From: Acidobacteriota bacterium
Lineage (GTDB): Bacteria; Acidobacteriota; Blastocatellia; UBA7656
Direction: 5' to 3'
Length of the DNA: 61,722 nt
Assembly: GCA_016201275.1 (NCBI GenBank)
Contig: JACQDB010000025.1
Span: forward strand, 1 to 61,722
Shown here: piece after piece, positions 25,190 through 33,790 of the stretch
How the letters are laid out: each line of letters opens with the position of its first letter
Position numbering within the stretch: the first letter of the stretch is position 1
The notes under the pieces: generated by a model
Seen by the model: the letters and a program-made list of their open reading frames with translations, nothing else
The model's database searches: none
Told to the model about the DNA's origin: nothing
Made by a program: the position numbers and the translations under genes

Positions 25190-25687
25190 TCAAAAATATT
25201 TCACCATCAAGTAGCCATCATCACCGCTGGTGTAATAATGCGGCATACGGCGAATGATGCCGTAGCCCAATTTGGCGTATAGCCGTTGCGCGCCATCGTT
25301 GGAGGTGCGGACTTCGAGGCGCACCGTGGTGATGCCGCTTTTCAGAAAACTGCTTTCCACGGCGTCCATCAACTGCATGGCAAAACCTTTGCGCCGCTGT
25401 TCCGGCGCGACGCCCAGGGCGACTACATGGCCGGTGTCATCCGGTTCGATCATGCCGATGATAAACGCGAGCATTTCATTTGAGGTGGAGATGACTTTGT
25501 AGCAGAACGATTTGTTGTGCGACAGCAGATAGCGCAGGGTTTCGCGGTCGTAGGCTTCGCCATCCGAAAAGCAGCGTTGATCCAGACGCCAGCATTCATT
25601 GATGTCCGAATAGCCCATCGGTTTGACGACGGGTTCAAGCGGCATTCCAAATGGAGGTTCAGGCTTGTCTTTTCGCCTCAGCCACAT
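25190..25687 (-). CDS. GNAT-family N-acetyltransferase
   Basis: A 165-residue protein with the GNAT fold. The acetyl-CoA-binding motif A is VVALGVAPEQRRKGFAMQLM (the QRRKGFA loop binds the pyrophosphate), and the C-terminal RLEVRTSNDGAQRLYAKLGY is motif B. It resembles RimI-like protein acetyltransferases. The first ~20 residues are basic and proline-rich. ATG 25687 is preceded by AAGGACT; a TATAAT reading leftwards lies at 25726-25731. The acceptor is unknown. Confidence 0.85.
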   Translation of the reverse strand: MWLRRKDKPEPPFGMPLEPVVKPMGYSDINECWRLDQRCFSDGEAYDRETLRYLLSHNKSFCYKVISTSNEMLAFIIGMIEPDDTGHVVALGVAPEQRRKGFAMQLMDAVESSFLKSGITTVRLEVRTSNDGAQRLYAKLGYGIIRRMPHYYTSGDDGYLMVKYF

Positions 25688-25780
25688 GGTCGAGTCCTTC
25701 GCTGTTGGTCAGAAAGTCAGCACCATTATACAGGACAGCCTGCAAGTCGAAAAGAAATAAGATTTTGACAGGCGCTGAGG

Positions 25781-26479
25781 TTAGTTATCTTTGCCGAAAA
25801 TTTTCTTGAAAACGCCAAAGAAACCGCCCTTTTTCTTCTTCTCATCTTTTTTTCCGGCAGCTTCTTTCGCCGCAGATTTGGCCTCCGCCTTGCGCGGCTC
25901 TTTGGCTTCCGACGCCGGCGTAGCGCTGTGCGGTTGCTCAGTTTCTTTGCTTTCACCGGCGGCAGGTTCGGTTTTGGCTACGGTTTTCGCCGCCGGTTGC
26001 TCATTGGGTTGAGCGGCGGCTTTCGCGGCTTTGGGATCGTTGGCCGGGTCTGGCATCGCATCTTTCGGATTGGGAGTTTCCGCGCCGCTGGCATCCGTCT
26101 TGGCGACTTTCTCCTTCTTCCGGGTTTCGGTGGTCGGCAACAGCGCTTCGCTGTCGGAGGAGGCCACCGCATCCGTAGCCGCCGCAGGCGTCGTGTCTAT
26201 GACCGCAGGCGTAGGCGAAGTCGTTTGTTGCGGCGGCGCTACGGCTACCGAATCTTTGGTCGGACCGGAAGCGGAGAAGCGCGCTTTCGGCGCGAAGAGA
26301 ATCGTCGCCACGGTAATCAACACCGCGCCTAAGACCAGCACCAGACCGAGCAGCGACCAATCTTTTTTCGCCCCCGGCTCCGCCGCTCCGCCGCCTTGCC
26401 GCTTTAACTTGGTGCCATCAAGTTCGCAAAAACTGAAATCATCGCTGAAGGTTTCGCTACACGCGGGACAGATTTTCAT
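25781..26479 (-). CDS. Zinc-ribbon, single-pass membrane protein with low-complexity tail
   Basis: A 232-residue protein. The N-terminus MKICPACSETFSDDFSFCEL has a four-residue Cys zinc ribbon of the CPxC...FC..DGT type. One membrane helix follows (LLGLVLVLGAVLITVATILF, about 43-62). The rest is an Ala/Pro/Glu/Lys-rich disordered region with a very basic end (KEAAGKKDEKKKKGGFFGVF). ATG 26479 has GGAGAACG upstream. Proteins of this shape are frequent in Acidobacteriota; function unknown. It is the last gene of the minus-strand set that includes the HU-actin, amidase and SPOR genes, and shares the zinc-ribbon plus membrane-helix layout with the SPOR protein. Confidence 0.75.
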   Translation of the reverse strand: MKICPACSETFSDDFSFCELDGTKLKRQGGGAAEPGAKKDWSLLGLVLVLGAVLITVATILFAPKARFSASGPTKDSVAVAPPQQTTSPTPAVIDTTPAAATDAVASSDSEALLPTTETRKKEKVAKTDASGAETPNPKDAMPDPANDPKAAKAAAQPNEQPAAKTVAKTEPAAGESKETEQPHSATPASEAKEPRKAEAKSAAKEAAGKKDEKKKKGGFFGVFKKIFGKDN

Positions 26480-26828
26480 GAGACGTTCTCCAAATGGCTC
26501 AAATAAAAAATAGCGTTGTTGACAACGCCGTTATTCTACCATTTCGTAGATTTTTATTCCAAGCGTGTTGCTTTTGTTGTCCTTAGTCTCTGGTCATGAG
26601 TCCTTAGCAAGTCGCCTCAACAGCACTTAGTTTAGTGGCGGTCTCTGACCGCCCACAGCCTGCCGCTCAACTAATCGCACAGACCTGCAACCCGCTATAC
26701 AAACCAGCTAAGGGACGGGGAAGAACATATCATTCCATCATTCCAGTTGAGAAGCGGTTACAGACCGCCTCTCAACCCTACGCTTATTGCTTTCCGCTTC
26801 TCTACTGACCACGGGCTACGGACGATTT
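26480..26828. other. 349-bp spacer with two copies of the GCGGTC palindrome family
   Basis: GGCGGTC-TCT-GACCGCC at 26637-26653 and GTTGAGAAGCGGT/ACCGCCTCTCAAC at 26746-26776 (one mismatch) are members of a dispersed hairpin family also seen at 41745, 44990 and 61354. No gene is visible. Confidence 0.7.
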
Positions 26829-28196
26829 TTACGCATCATAAAGCGCCGCAATCAGACAGCCGCGAGCGGTTGCGGTGAGCGGGTCACGCGCCATACGGAT
26901 TTCCGAAATCGCCAGCGGGAATTTATCGCGCTCGACGGCCTGTTGGAATTTTTCCAGAAAGCCTTTGGGCATGGCAGTGCCGCCGCTCAACACAATCGGC
27001 ACGGGCTTTTCCGAACCGGGCATATTCTTGGCATCCGACAAGGCGTTTCGCAGCGATTCGACCAGCGACAAAATCACATCGTCATAATAAATGTGCAGAG
27101 CGCTTTCAAATTTGTCTTCCGGCGAGTGCGATAAATCCAGACTCTCTTCTTTGATTAAACGGATTCGGGTCGCGCCTTCGCCGGTAACCGAAGCGACGCT
27201 GCGATCAATATAATCACCGGCTTTGTTGATGCTGAAGGTCATCACCGGTATGGACATAAAGGCCAAAGCGACGTTGCACATACCGCCGCCGCAACTGATG
27301 CCGATGCCGCTGAAGTTCTCTTTCTCCAATTCTGCGAAGACCACCGCCAAGCCTTCGTTGACACCTTTGGAGTTGAAACCTTTGGTGTCGAGAAGTTTTT
27401 TCAGCATGGCTTCGTGATAAACGAGGTCGGCAGCGGCGCTGCCATCTCGACCGGGGCCGGGAACGCTGAAGCGCAGGCTTTCGCCTTTGCCCGGTTGTTT
27501 CAGTAGTTGTTGAATGATTGCTTCCATCACCGACATGGATTGCTCTTCATCGGGGTTGAGCGTACCGGCCATCATCGGTCGGCGAGTTTCGATATTAAAG
27601 ACATTGGCGAAACGCCCGGCTTCATTGCCGTACACCTGCAAAGCCGTGCCGCCATTCTGGTAGTAATGAATTTTGTTTTGCTTGAGTATATTTTCGGTGA
27701 ACTTTGAATACGGCACGGTGATAAACGCATTCAATTCGGTTTCGGTTTTGACATTATCAATCGCGCCGCCAGCCAACACCAGACGACTGGTTCCCACATC
27801 CAGCCCTAACGCATTATGGTCGCTGCTGGCTGCCGCTTCGTTGTTGTCATGATCTTTCTCTTTTGCCATGGTTATCTTGCCTCCAATTCTTCTTGGTTGA
27901 GGATAGAGCTTTACAGGCTCTTCCGCTATCGTTCTAAACGCTGTCCTGCTCAGTTTCAGCGTGACGGTGTTGCCGGTCGCGTGGGTTCGCTTGGCCTCGG
28001 CCTTTCCGGCAACCGGCAACAGGCTACGTCTTTTCGGCCTCAATTTCAAACTGCCGAGACCTTTGATGGTGATGACCTGTCCGGCGACCACCTGTGTTGA
28101 GATAACCCGTAACGCCGCGTTGATGCCGCGTGCAGCGGCGCGTTTGCTCAACCCGGTGCGCGCCGCAACTTCGTTGATCAGGTCAGCCTTGTTCAT
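26829..28196 (-). CDS. HU-type DNA-binding domain fused in frame to an actin-like ATPase
   Basis: A continuous 455-codon frame. Residues 1-90 are an HU/IHF fold: MNKADLINEVAARTGLSKRA, ISTQVVAGQVITIKGLGSLK, and a C-terminal strand TGNTVTLKLSRTAF. After a linker, residues ~128-455 form an actin/ASKHA ATPase. Phosphate-1 is GLDVGTSRLVLAGG (131-144), phosphate-2 GIGISCGGGMCNVAL (297-311), and the adenosine motif VLSGGTAMPKGF (402-413); NEGLAVVFAEL (280-290) fits connect-1. Met110 has its own GGAGG (27880-27884) and would give a separate 346-residue actin. So the locus could yield both a fused and a free actin, or two genes may have merged by loss of the HU stop. I do not recognise a named family for the actin half. 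Role is inferred only: a filament or switch that can touch DNA. Confidence 0.8.
   Translation of the reverse strand: MNKADLINEVAARTGLSKRAAARGINAALRVISTQVVAGQVITIKGLGSLKLRPKRRSLLPVAGKAEAKRTHATGNTVTLKLSRTAFRTIAEEPVKLYPQPRRIGGKITMAKEKDHDNNEAAASSDHNALGLDVGTSRLVLAGGAIDNVKTETELNAFITVPYSKFTENILKQNKIHYYQNGGTALQVYGNEAGRFANVFNIETRRPMMAGTLNPDEEQSMSVMEAIIQQLLKQPGKGESLRFSVPGPGRDGSAAADLVYHEAMLKKLLDTKGFNSKGVNEGLAVVFAELEKENFSGIGISCGGGMCNVALAFMSIPVMTFSINKAGDYIDRSVASVTGEGATRIRLIKEESLDLSHSPEDKFESALHIYYDDVILSLVESLRNALSDAKNMPGSEKPVPIVLSGGTAMPKGFLEKFQQAVERDKFPLAISEIRMARDPLTATARGCLIAALYDA
27867..27884 (-). promoter_or_regulatory. Internal ribosome-binding site and ATG for the actin part
   Basis: On the minus strand GGAGG (27884-27880) is followed after 10 nt by ATG (27869-27867), opening MAKEKDHDNN in the same frame as HU. 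The upstream HU start at 28196 lacks a comparable signal. Confidence 0.7.
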
Positions 28197-28377
28197 AGTT
28201 TCAGTGCATCGTGAACCTGGAATCGTGAGTAGTGAAAAATGGTATTAAGAAGATGACTGAATAAAAATATGACCGCCACAACCGAACACTCACGCGGTGC
28301 GAAGGTGCTGCCTATCATGTGTTGTTGCACAACTGCTGCCCAGCGTTCTTCACGATTCACGCTTCGGGATTCACGAA

Positions 28378-29748
28378 TCACGGCTCACGGCTCACTTCTT
28401 TCACGTCTTCTTCACTGGCCAGGCGTTCCTGATCTATGGCGTGCTGCTTGGCGTAGGCGCGTTGAAACACCTCCCAGAAGGCGCGGCGCTGTTGTTCGAT
28501 GACCACACCGTTTTTCTTGGCGGTCTCCCACAAAGCGCTATCGGCGCGACTCAAACCCGCCCAGCGTTTGCCGCCCGCCGCTGTCACATAAGCCTGATCG
28601 TAGGCAAATCCGAATCTGGAAATGGCGTACATTTCGGTCTCGTATTTGTTCGTCAAGCCGACCGCTTCAAAAGGAAAATTCGCCACCCAATCGGTGTGAT
28701 GACCTAACAAACGACTGGTCGGATTGGTGGACACCAGACCGTGCGTGGTGCAGTTGGCATCGTTGATCTGATACTTCGAGCGCAGCACGGCGGTCAACAC
28801 CCGCGCCGCGTAAAGCTGCGCTTCGGTGATGCCGTCCGGCCCTTTACCGGCTTCCGCTTTGCCTTCAAAACTGATGCCGAGAAAACTCGAATTCAAATTG
28901 ACATAGACGCTGCGCCCATCGCACCAGATGGAATTGCCAGCGTGATTGGCTACGCCTTCATCGCGCACGATGCGATAGATGCGCCCGAAACGGTCTATGA
29001 TGTAATTATACAAACGATGAGCGCGAGCATACTCCATCAGCGCTTGCGAGCTATGCTTGAGCGAAGCGTTGTACTGATTGGAAAACGGCAACAGGTCGCT
29101 TTCGGTGAGGTGATAAATGATGCCTACGGGTTTGGACTGTAGAGGGAAATTGGCGTTGTCGCTGTTTACTTTGTCGAGATCGAAGCGATAAAATTTGCGT
29201 TCGGCTCCGGCGGTTTCAAAATCTTTGAGGATGCGCGCCCCGTTGCTGTATTCCTCGAAGCTCTCGCTTTTTTCCACCAGCCAAACTTTATCCAGCGGCA
29301 ATCCGGCTTCATTGCCAATAGTGGAAACCGCTTTGCTGGGGTCTAGCGCGTCGCCGGTTTCGGCTGGGTCAATGCTTTTGGCCACCGTAGGACTGGAAAG
29401 ATTGCTGATCGCTTTGGAGGCGATGAAGACCAGACCGCTGGCCGCCGCCAGTGTGGCGACCACGCAGACCGCGTACACCGCAAAGCGTAGGCGATAGAGC
29501 AGCGACGTGAAACGCAAGGCCAGCGGCATGGGATTACTGGGCGGCAAGAGTTTCGATAGCTCGACAATCAGACGGGCGCGTTCCGGCAACGAGCCAACCA
29601 ACGGCAACTTCATCAGCAGGCTGTCAGGTTGCGGCGTTTTCAAAACCGCATTGAGATATTTCAAGCGCAAGACCGGCGATTCGATATAGCGCGAATAGCG
29701 GTCAACGATTTTTATATAAGCGCTGTCTTGCTGTTTGATGTCCTTCAT
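28378..29748 (-). CDS. Membrane-anchored N-acetylmuramoyl-L-alanine amidase (Amidase_2/PGRP fold)
   Basis: A 456-residue protein. A cytosolic helical segment (about 1-85) precedes one membrane helix (AVYAVCVVATLAAASGLVFI, near 92-111). A linker leads to the amidase domain. Key stretches are PVGIIYHLTESD (first zinc His), YNYIIDRFGRIYRIV, GVANHAGNSIW (second His region), FLGISFEGK, QLYAARVLTAVL and GLVSTNPTSRLLGHHTDW (third His/Asp region). It should cleave the amide between N-acetylmuramic acid and L-alanine in peptidoglycan, outside the membrane. ATG 29748 begins 5 bp after the stop of the SPOR gene, so both form an operon. SPOR domains bind amidase-denuded glycan, which fits the pairing. 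Confidence 0.85.
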   Translation of the reverse strand: MKDIKQQDSAYIKIVDRYSRYIESPVLRLKYLNAVLKTPQPDSLLMKLPLVGSLPERARLIVELSKLLPPSNPMPLALRFTSLLYRLRFAVYAVCVVATLAAASGLVFIASKAISNLSSPTVAKSIDPAETGDALDPSKAVSTIGNEAGLPLDKVWLVEKSESFEEYSNGARILKDFETAGAERKFYRFDLDKVNSDNANFPLQSKPVGIIYHLTESDLLPFSNQYNASLKHSSQALMEYARAHRLYNYIIDRFGRIYRIVRDEGVANHAGNSIWCDGRSVYVNLNSSFLGISFEGKAEAGKGPDGITEAQLYAARVLTAVLRSKYQINDANCTTHGLVSTNPTSRLLGHHTDWVANFPFEAVGLTNKYETEMYAISRFGFAYDQAYVTAAGGKRWAGLSRADSALWETAKKNGVVIEQQRRAFWEVFQRAYAKQHAIDQERLASEEDVKEVSREP

Positions 29749-29753
29749 CGCGT

Positions 29754-31583
29754 TTACGGATTGTCGTAGGCACACACCACCAGTTGCAAATTGACGCCGG
29801 TTGCCTGGGCGCGTTGTTTGGCCTGCCCGGCATATTTTTCTGCGTCTGCCGCTGTCATGAAGCGACCGACACGAACCCGATACCAGCGCCCTTTGCCGCT
29901 CAGGTCAGCGGCAATGATATAAGCGGGAATCCCCGAACGAATTAATTTTTCAGAGAACTCTTTGGCCGCCTGTGCGTTGGGAAACGAGGCCGCCTGCAAC
30001 GAAACTTTGCCTTGACCGGAGGGCGTTTCAGCCGTGGGCTTGCTTTCGTTTGCGGTCGCCGCTTGGGTGTCCGGCGTGGTCGCTGCTGGCGTGGTCGCAT
30101 TCTTTGTCGCAGGGGTTTCCGTTGGCGTTGCGGCGGGCGCAGAGGCTTGCGGTTTTAGCGGCGGTGCAGTCGGTTTATTCTCTTCATTGGGAGTGCCAGC
30201 GCGTTGCGTTGGACTGACGGGCTTGTTGCCAAAGTAAGGTTTGTAAACCAGAAAATATCCTGCCGTAGCCGCCAGCGCCAGAAGCACCACAGCGGCAATG
30301 GTGAGCAGCGGCTTGGACCGCGGACGCTTCTCTTGCTGCACCATCAACACCGGGTAATGGTCCATCGCGGTGTCCCACGGATTCGCCAAGTTGTCCGAGA
30401 CCGGCGCTAGGTGTTGAGCGTCGGCTGGAAAAGGCGGCAACGGGTCGGCAGCCGCAAGAGGCGCGACCTGCGGTTCATAAGATGACGGCGTTTGCGGGTC
30501 AGGCAACGGCGTATAAAACTGCGCGACGGGTGGCTCTTGCACTGACGGATAATATCGGGGCGCAGGCGATTCCAGCACCGGCGGATAATATTGCGGCTCG
30601 GCGTTGGCGATTTGACTGTGGTCTCTGGCCATAGGTTGCGGCGGCGGCGCAAAGGAAAAATTTTCAGACGGCTTGCGAGTCTCCGGTTCCGGGGTGTTCA
30701 AACTGCCGGACCCCGATGGCGATGAAGCGTAAATTTTTTCTGCGTAAGGGGATTGAGGAAATGAATTGTCGTCAGGCGACGGAGCAAATGAATTGTCGTC
30801 AGTTGGCTGTGAAAGATGATTCGCGAAAGCTTGCGGTTGGCTTTCGACTGCCGCTTGCCACATGGCGGCCTCCGGCGTTTGCGGCGTATCAAACGACACT
30901 TCTTCATAAGCGGGTTGAGTATAAAACGCCTCGGCTTGATAAGCGGTTTGTTGATTGAACGACACCGCTTCAGGTGCAGGCGCGGCGCGCTCTTCGGTGA
31001 CGACAATCGGCAATGCTATATCAGCCGTTTTGTTGCCGTTGGCAACGGTCGCGTCAGCCGCTTTCTCGTCGCTTTGAAAATAGAAATCGGCGTAATGATT
31101 TTCGCTCGATGACAGGGATGGCTCAACGCTTGCCTGCACCATTGGTGCGACGATTGGCGCGGCGTCATCGAATGACTCAAAGCTCGACGCCGTTGGTCTA
31201 GGCGCTTCATACGCAGCATGATTTACGGCTGGTGCTGGGGGCGTCTCGATGGGCGGCGCGACCGCATAATGATTTGCCACATTGGTTGCCGGAACCTGTA
31301 GGGCTGGCGGCGGCACGGTGACGGGCGCAGGGCTGCTCTCGAAGGCAAAGCCGAAAGGGTTGCTGGCTCCCGCATCGCGGTTGGCGGCAAACTCTGCCGC
31401 TAGCTGCGCGGTCGGCGGTTTGGCATCCACGATAATCGTCGAACCCGAAGCCGCCTGCGGCAATATGGTTGCCAGCATGGCGCGACACTCTTCACATAAA
31501 TGAGAAGGCAAGGCGCTGTTGGTGGCGCTGCCGGAAACTTCCTTACATAAAGGACAAATTGAACTCACCGTAGTTGTCTGCAT
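29754..31583 (-). CDS. Zinc-ribbon / single-pass / SPOR-domain protein
   Basis: A 609-residue protein. An N-terminal zinc ribbon (CPLC near residues 10-13 and CEEC near 31-34) is followed by a ~370-residue disordered, Pro/Ala/Glu/Tyr-rich region. One membrane helix (LLTIAAVVLLALAATAGYFL) lies near residue 430. An Ala/Thr/Pro linker leads to a SPOR domain at the C-terminus (SLQAASFPNAQAAKEFSEKL, WYRVRVGRFMTAADAEKYAG). SPOR domains bind denuded septal peptidoglycan. The bulk of the chain would be cytosolic, with the SPOR domain outside. The upstream AGAGAG precedes ATG 31583. It heads the operon with the amidase and is a plausible division or septal factor. Confidence 0.85.
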   Translation of the reverse strand: MQTTTVSSICPLCKEVSGSATNSALPSHLCEECRAMLATILPQAASGSTIIVDAKPPTAQLAAEFAANRDAGASNPFGFAFESSPAPVTVPPPALQVPATNVANHYAVAPPIETPPAPAVNHAAYEAPRPTASSFESFDDAAPIVAPMVQASVEPSLSSSENHYADFYFQSDEKAADATVANGNKTADIALPIVVTEERAAPAPEAVSFNQQTAYQAEAFYTQPAYEEVSFDTPQTPEAAMWQAAVESQPQAFANHLSQPTDDNSFAPSPDDNSFPQSPYAEKIYASSPSGSGSLNTPEPETRKPSENFSFAPPPQPMARDHSQIANAEPQYYPPVLESPAPRYYPSVQEPPVAQFYTPLPDPQTPSSYEPQVAPLAAADPLPPFPADAQHLAPVSDNLANPWDTAMDHYPVLMVQQEKRPRSKPLLTIAAVVLLALAATAGYFLVYKPYFGNKPVSPTQRAGTPNEENKPTAPPLKPQASAPAATPTETPATKNATTPAATTPDTQAATANESKPTAETPSGQGKVSLQAASFPNAQAAKEFSEKLIRSGIPAYIIAADLSGKGRWYRVRVGRFMTAADAEKYAGQAKQRAQATGVNLQLVVCAYDNP

Positions 31584-31809
31584 AAAAAAACTCTCTGTTG
31601 AAATTTTGCTTTCAGCCGCTCAATGAACCTGCGAAACGCTTCGCTACCCGCGCCATCAGCTTATGAATTTAGGTCTTGTCCTAGGGCAACCGTTTAGATT
31701 TTCTGTGGGGCAGACGCTCAATCGCCTCGATTATAGCACAGGGGTAAACTTTTACAATACGACCTCTAACCGTTACCTGTGCCACTTGAGGGCAGAGGCC
31801 GCAACCCGC

Positions 31810-32175
31810 TCAGGCGGATTTTCTGGTGCGCGGTTGCAACGAGTTGATGTACTCTTTCAATTCTTCGTGGTCGTCTTCATCGAGGCTCAAAAACTCCACC
31901 CCCAGCCCTACGCCTTTTTTAGCATAACGCACCCGCGAGACGGCAATCACCCGATGTTTATTGGGTAATTCGAAGCGCACCACCATGCGGGTTCCGGCGC
32001 GAATCGGTTCTTCGGTAGCAATGAACAGTCCGCCTATGCTGATGTTTGCCATGTTGCGACGCACCCTTGACGGGCCGCTGCTGCTGTTGGTCAATTCATA
32101 TTCAACTTGCGCCGTCACTTCGGCGCGGTTGGCTTTGCGACGTTCTGCCGCGCTGGAACTTTTAATCGGTTTCAT
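31810..32175 (-). CDS. PilZ-domain protein
   Basis: A ~121-residue protein. The N-terminal RRKANRAEV approximates the RxxxR part of the cyclic-di-GMP site, and NISIGGLFIATEEPI corresponds to the [DN]xSxxG part. RVIAVSRVRYAKKGVGLGVEFL completes the PilZ barrel. Such proteins bind c-di-GMP and regulate motility or polysaccharide export through partners. ATG 32175 is preferred; a TTG at 32226 would add 17 unconserved residues. Neither start has a strong ribosome-binding site. Confidence 0.8.
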   Translation of the reverse strand: MKPIKSSSAAERRKANRAEVTAQVEYELTNSSSGPSRVRRNMANISIGGLFIATEEPIRAGTRMVVRFELPNKHRVIAVSRVRYAKKGVGLGVEFLSLDEDDHEELKEYINSLQPRTRKSA

Positions 32176-32458
32176 AGTTTTTTCGCTTGAATTTTTTCGG
32201 GTCAAGAGATTTCTCTGTTGATTCAAAATATCTATTCGGGGGATTCGCTAACCTGCCAAGTTCAGTAAGAGCCAGATGCAATCGTTGCTTTACATTGACA
32301 CAAGCCTGGGGGTCTTGACAAGTCTAAACTGCGAAAAAGAAATTGACCGCGCACACGGTTCAAGGGCTGTGCAAAAGCGCCCGACCGGGCGGCGTGCAAC
32401 CGCATTGTGCGGCGGTTCGCGGTGCGGCTGTACGTCCCTGCAAAACCGATCCTTGCGG

Positions 32459-33790
32459 TTACGGCAGGCGTTTGCCAATCGCCCGCTCCAATTCGATTCG
32501 GGCTTGCAACCATTCGCCTTTGGCCTGCGCCGCCGAAGTTTGCGCTTCGGCCAGACGGCGCTGCTCGTTGATATAATCGAGCATACGGATTTCGCCCATA
32601 TCAAATCCCAACTTCGCCATACGCGCATTCTCCTGTGCCAGCGGCAAAATTTTTTCTTCGTGTAATGTCAAGTTGCGCGCTGCCTGTTGCAGGTGCTGCA
32701 TAGCGGTCAACACGTCGCGGCGAATCAACTGCTCAAGACTGGCGCGATGCAAGCGCGCCTCGGCCAGCGCAGCGCTCGCTTCCTGTAGCAAGCCTTGCTG
32801 ACGATTGAACAACGGCAAGGTAATAGAGACTCCGGCCTTCACTTGCCAATCGGTCGCAGGCAGCGGCGCGGGGCTGACCGTGAAGGTGCGTTTATAGCCG
32901 AAGATCGCGCCCATATCAGGAAGCTTGCCGGTCTGAGCTAGATTGATTTTCGCTGTGGCTTCGCGTTCGGCCTGCTTTGCCGCCAGCAAATCCGGGCGCG
33001 CCGCAAAGGCCATCTGTACGGCGTCGGCAAAACTGTAGGTCACATTTTTGAAGTCATTGAAATCATCGCGCAAAGTCAAAGCTTCGTCGCCAGGGATACC
33101 GGCGAGGGTTTTGATTTGCAGCAGCAAGCCGTCGAGCTTGCTGGCTGAACGAATCATCTCGGCTTGCAGGCGCAGGAGTTCGGCTGCGGTTTGATTCGCT
33201 TCATAACGCGAGGCGTCGCCGACGTTGACGCGCAACTCGGTTGCCGCACGCATGGCTTCGTTCAATTCATAAATGCGCTCGCTGGCAAACAGTTGCGCCG
33301 CTTCCTGCAACGCCTGGGCGAGGAGGGTTTCGAGTTCGTTGAATTTATCGCGTTCGATGACGGCAATTTCAAGGCGTATGCGCTCAACTTCCGCCTGCGC
33401 TGCGGCCAGTCGCAAGCGACGTTTGCGCCCGAAATCAAACGGCTGATTGAGGGTGAACTCTTCTTCGCGGTCGCCGTTGTTGCCGGTGAATTTATCGCTC
33501 AAAAATTGATAATCGAGCGTGGGATTTGGCCTCAACGCCGATTGCTGCAAGCGCCCTTCGGCCTGCGTCAGGCGTTGCCTAGCGGCCTGTAAATCAAGGT
33601 TGTTGGCCCGCATACGATGGAGCAACTCATCAATTGAAAGGCCATTGGCAGAAACATAATCGCTGCTTTTCGGCAGGCTTTGACGGACGGCTGCGGCTGG
33701 CGTCGTCTGTGCCATGCCAGTTGCAAACAGCGCGCAACCAAGCGTCCATGCGGCTAGAGCGCGTTGTAAAAATGATGCAGGAGACTTCAC
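32459..33790 (-). CDS. TolC-family outer-membrane efflux protein (CzcC-like)
   Basis: A 443-residue exported protein. A signal peptide ends near residue 27. Long helices of the outer-membrane factor family follow, with the duplicated motif SALRPNPTLDYQF / LAQTGKLPDMGAIFGYKR and an L-[FN]-x-R-Q-Q-G segment (SITLPLFNRQQGLLQEA). It forms the outer-membrane channel of a tripartite metal-efflux pump. The GTG start overlaps the stop of the upstream RND gene (GTGA at 33787-33790), so the two are translationally coupled. Confidence 0.9.
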   Translation of the reverse strand: MKSPASFLQRALAAWTLGCALFATGMAQTTPAAAVRQSLPKSSDYVSANGLSIDELLHRMRANNLDLQAARQRLTQAEGRLQQSALRPNPTLDYQFLSDKFTGNNGDREEEFTLNQPFDFGRKRRLRLAAAQAEVERIRLEIAVIERDKFNELETLLAQALQEAAQLFASERIYELNEAMRAATELRVNVGDASRYEANQTAAELLRLQAEMIRSASKLDGLLLQIKTLAGIPGDEALTLRDDFNDFKNVTYSFADAVQMAFAARPDLLAAKQAEREATAKINLAQTGKLPDMGAIFGYKRTFTVSPAPLPATDWQVKAGVSITLPLFNRQQGLLQEASAALAEARLHRASLEQLIRRDVLTAMQHLQQAARNLTLHEEKILPLAQENARMAKLGFDMGEIRMLDYINEQRRLAEAQTSAAQAKGEWLQARIELERAIGKRLP

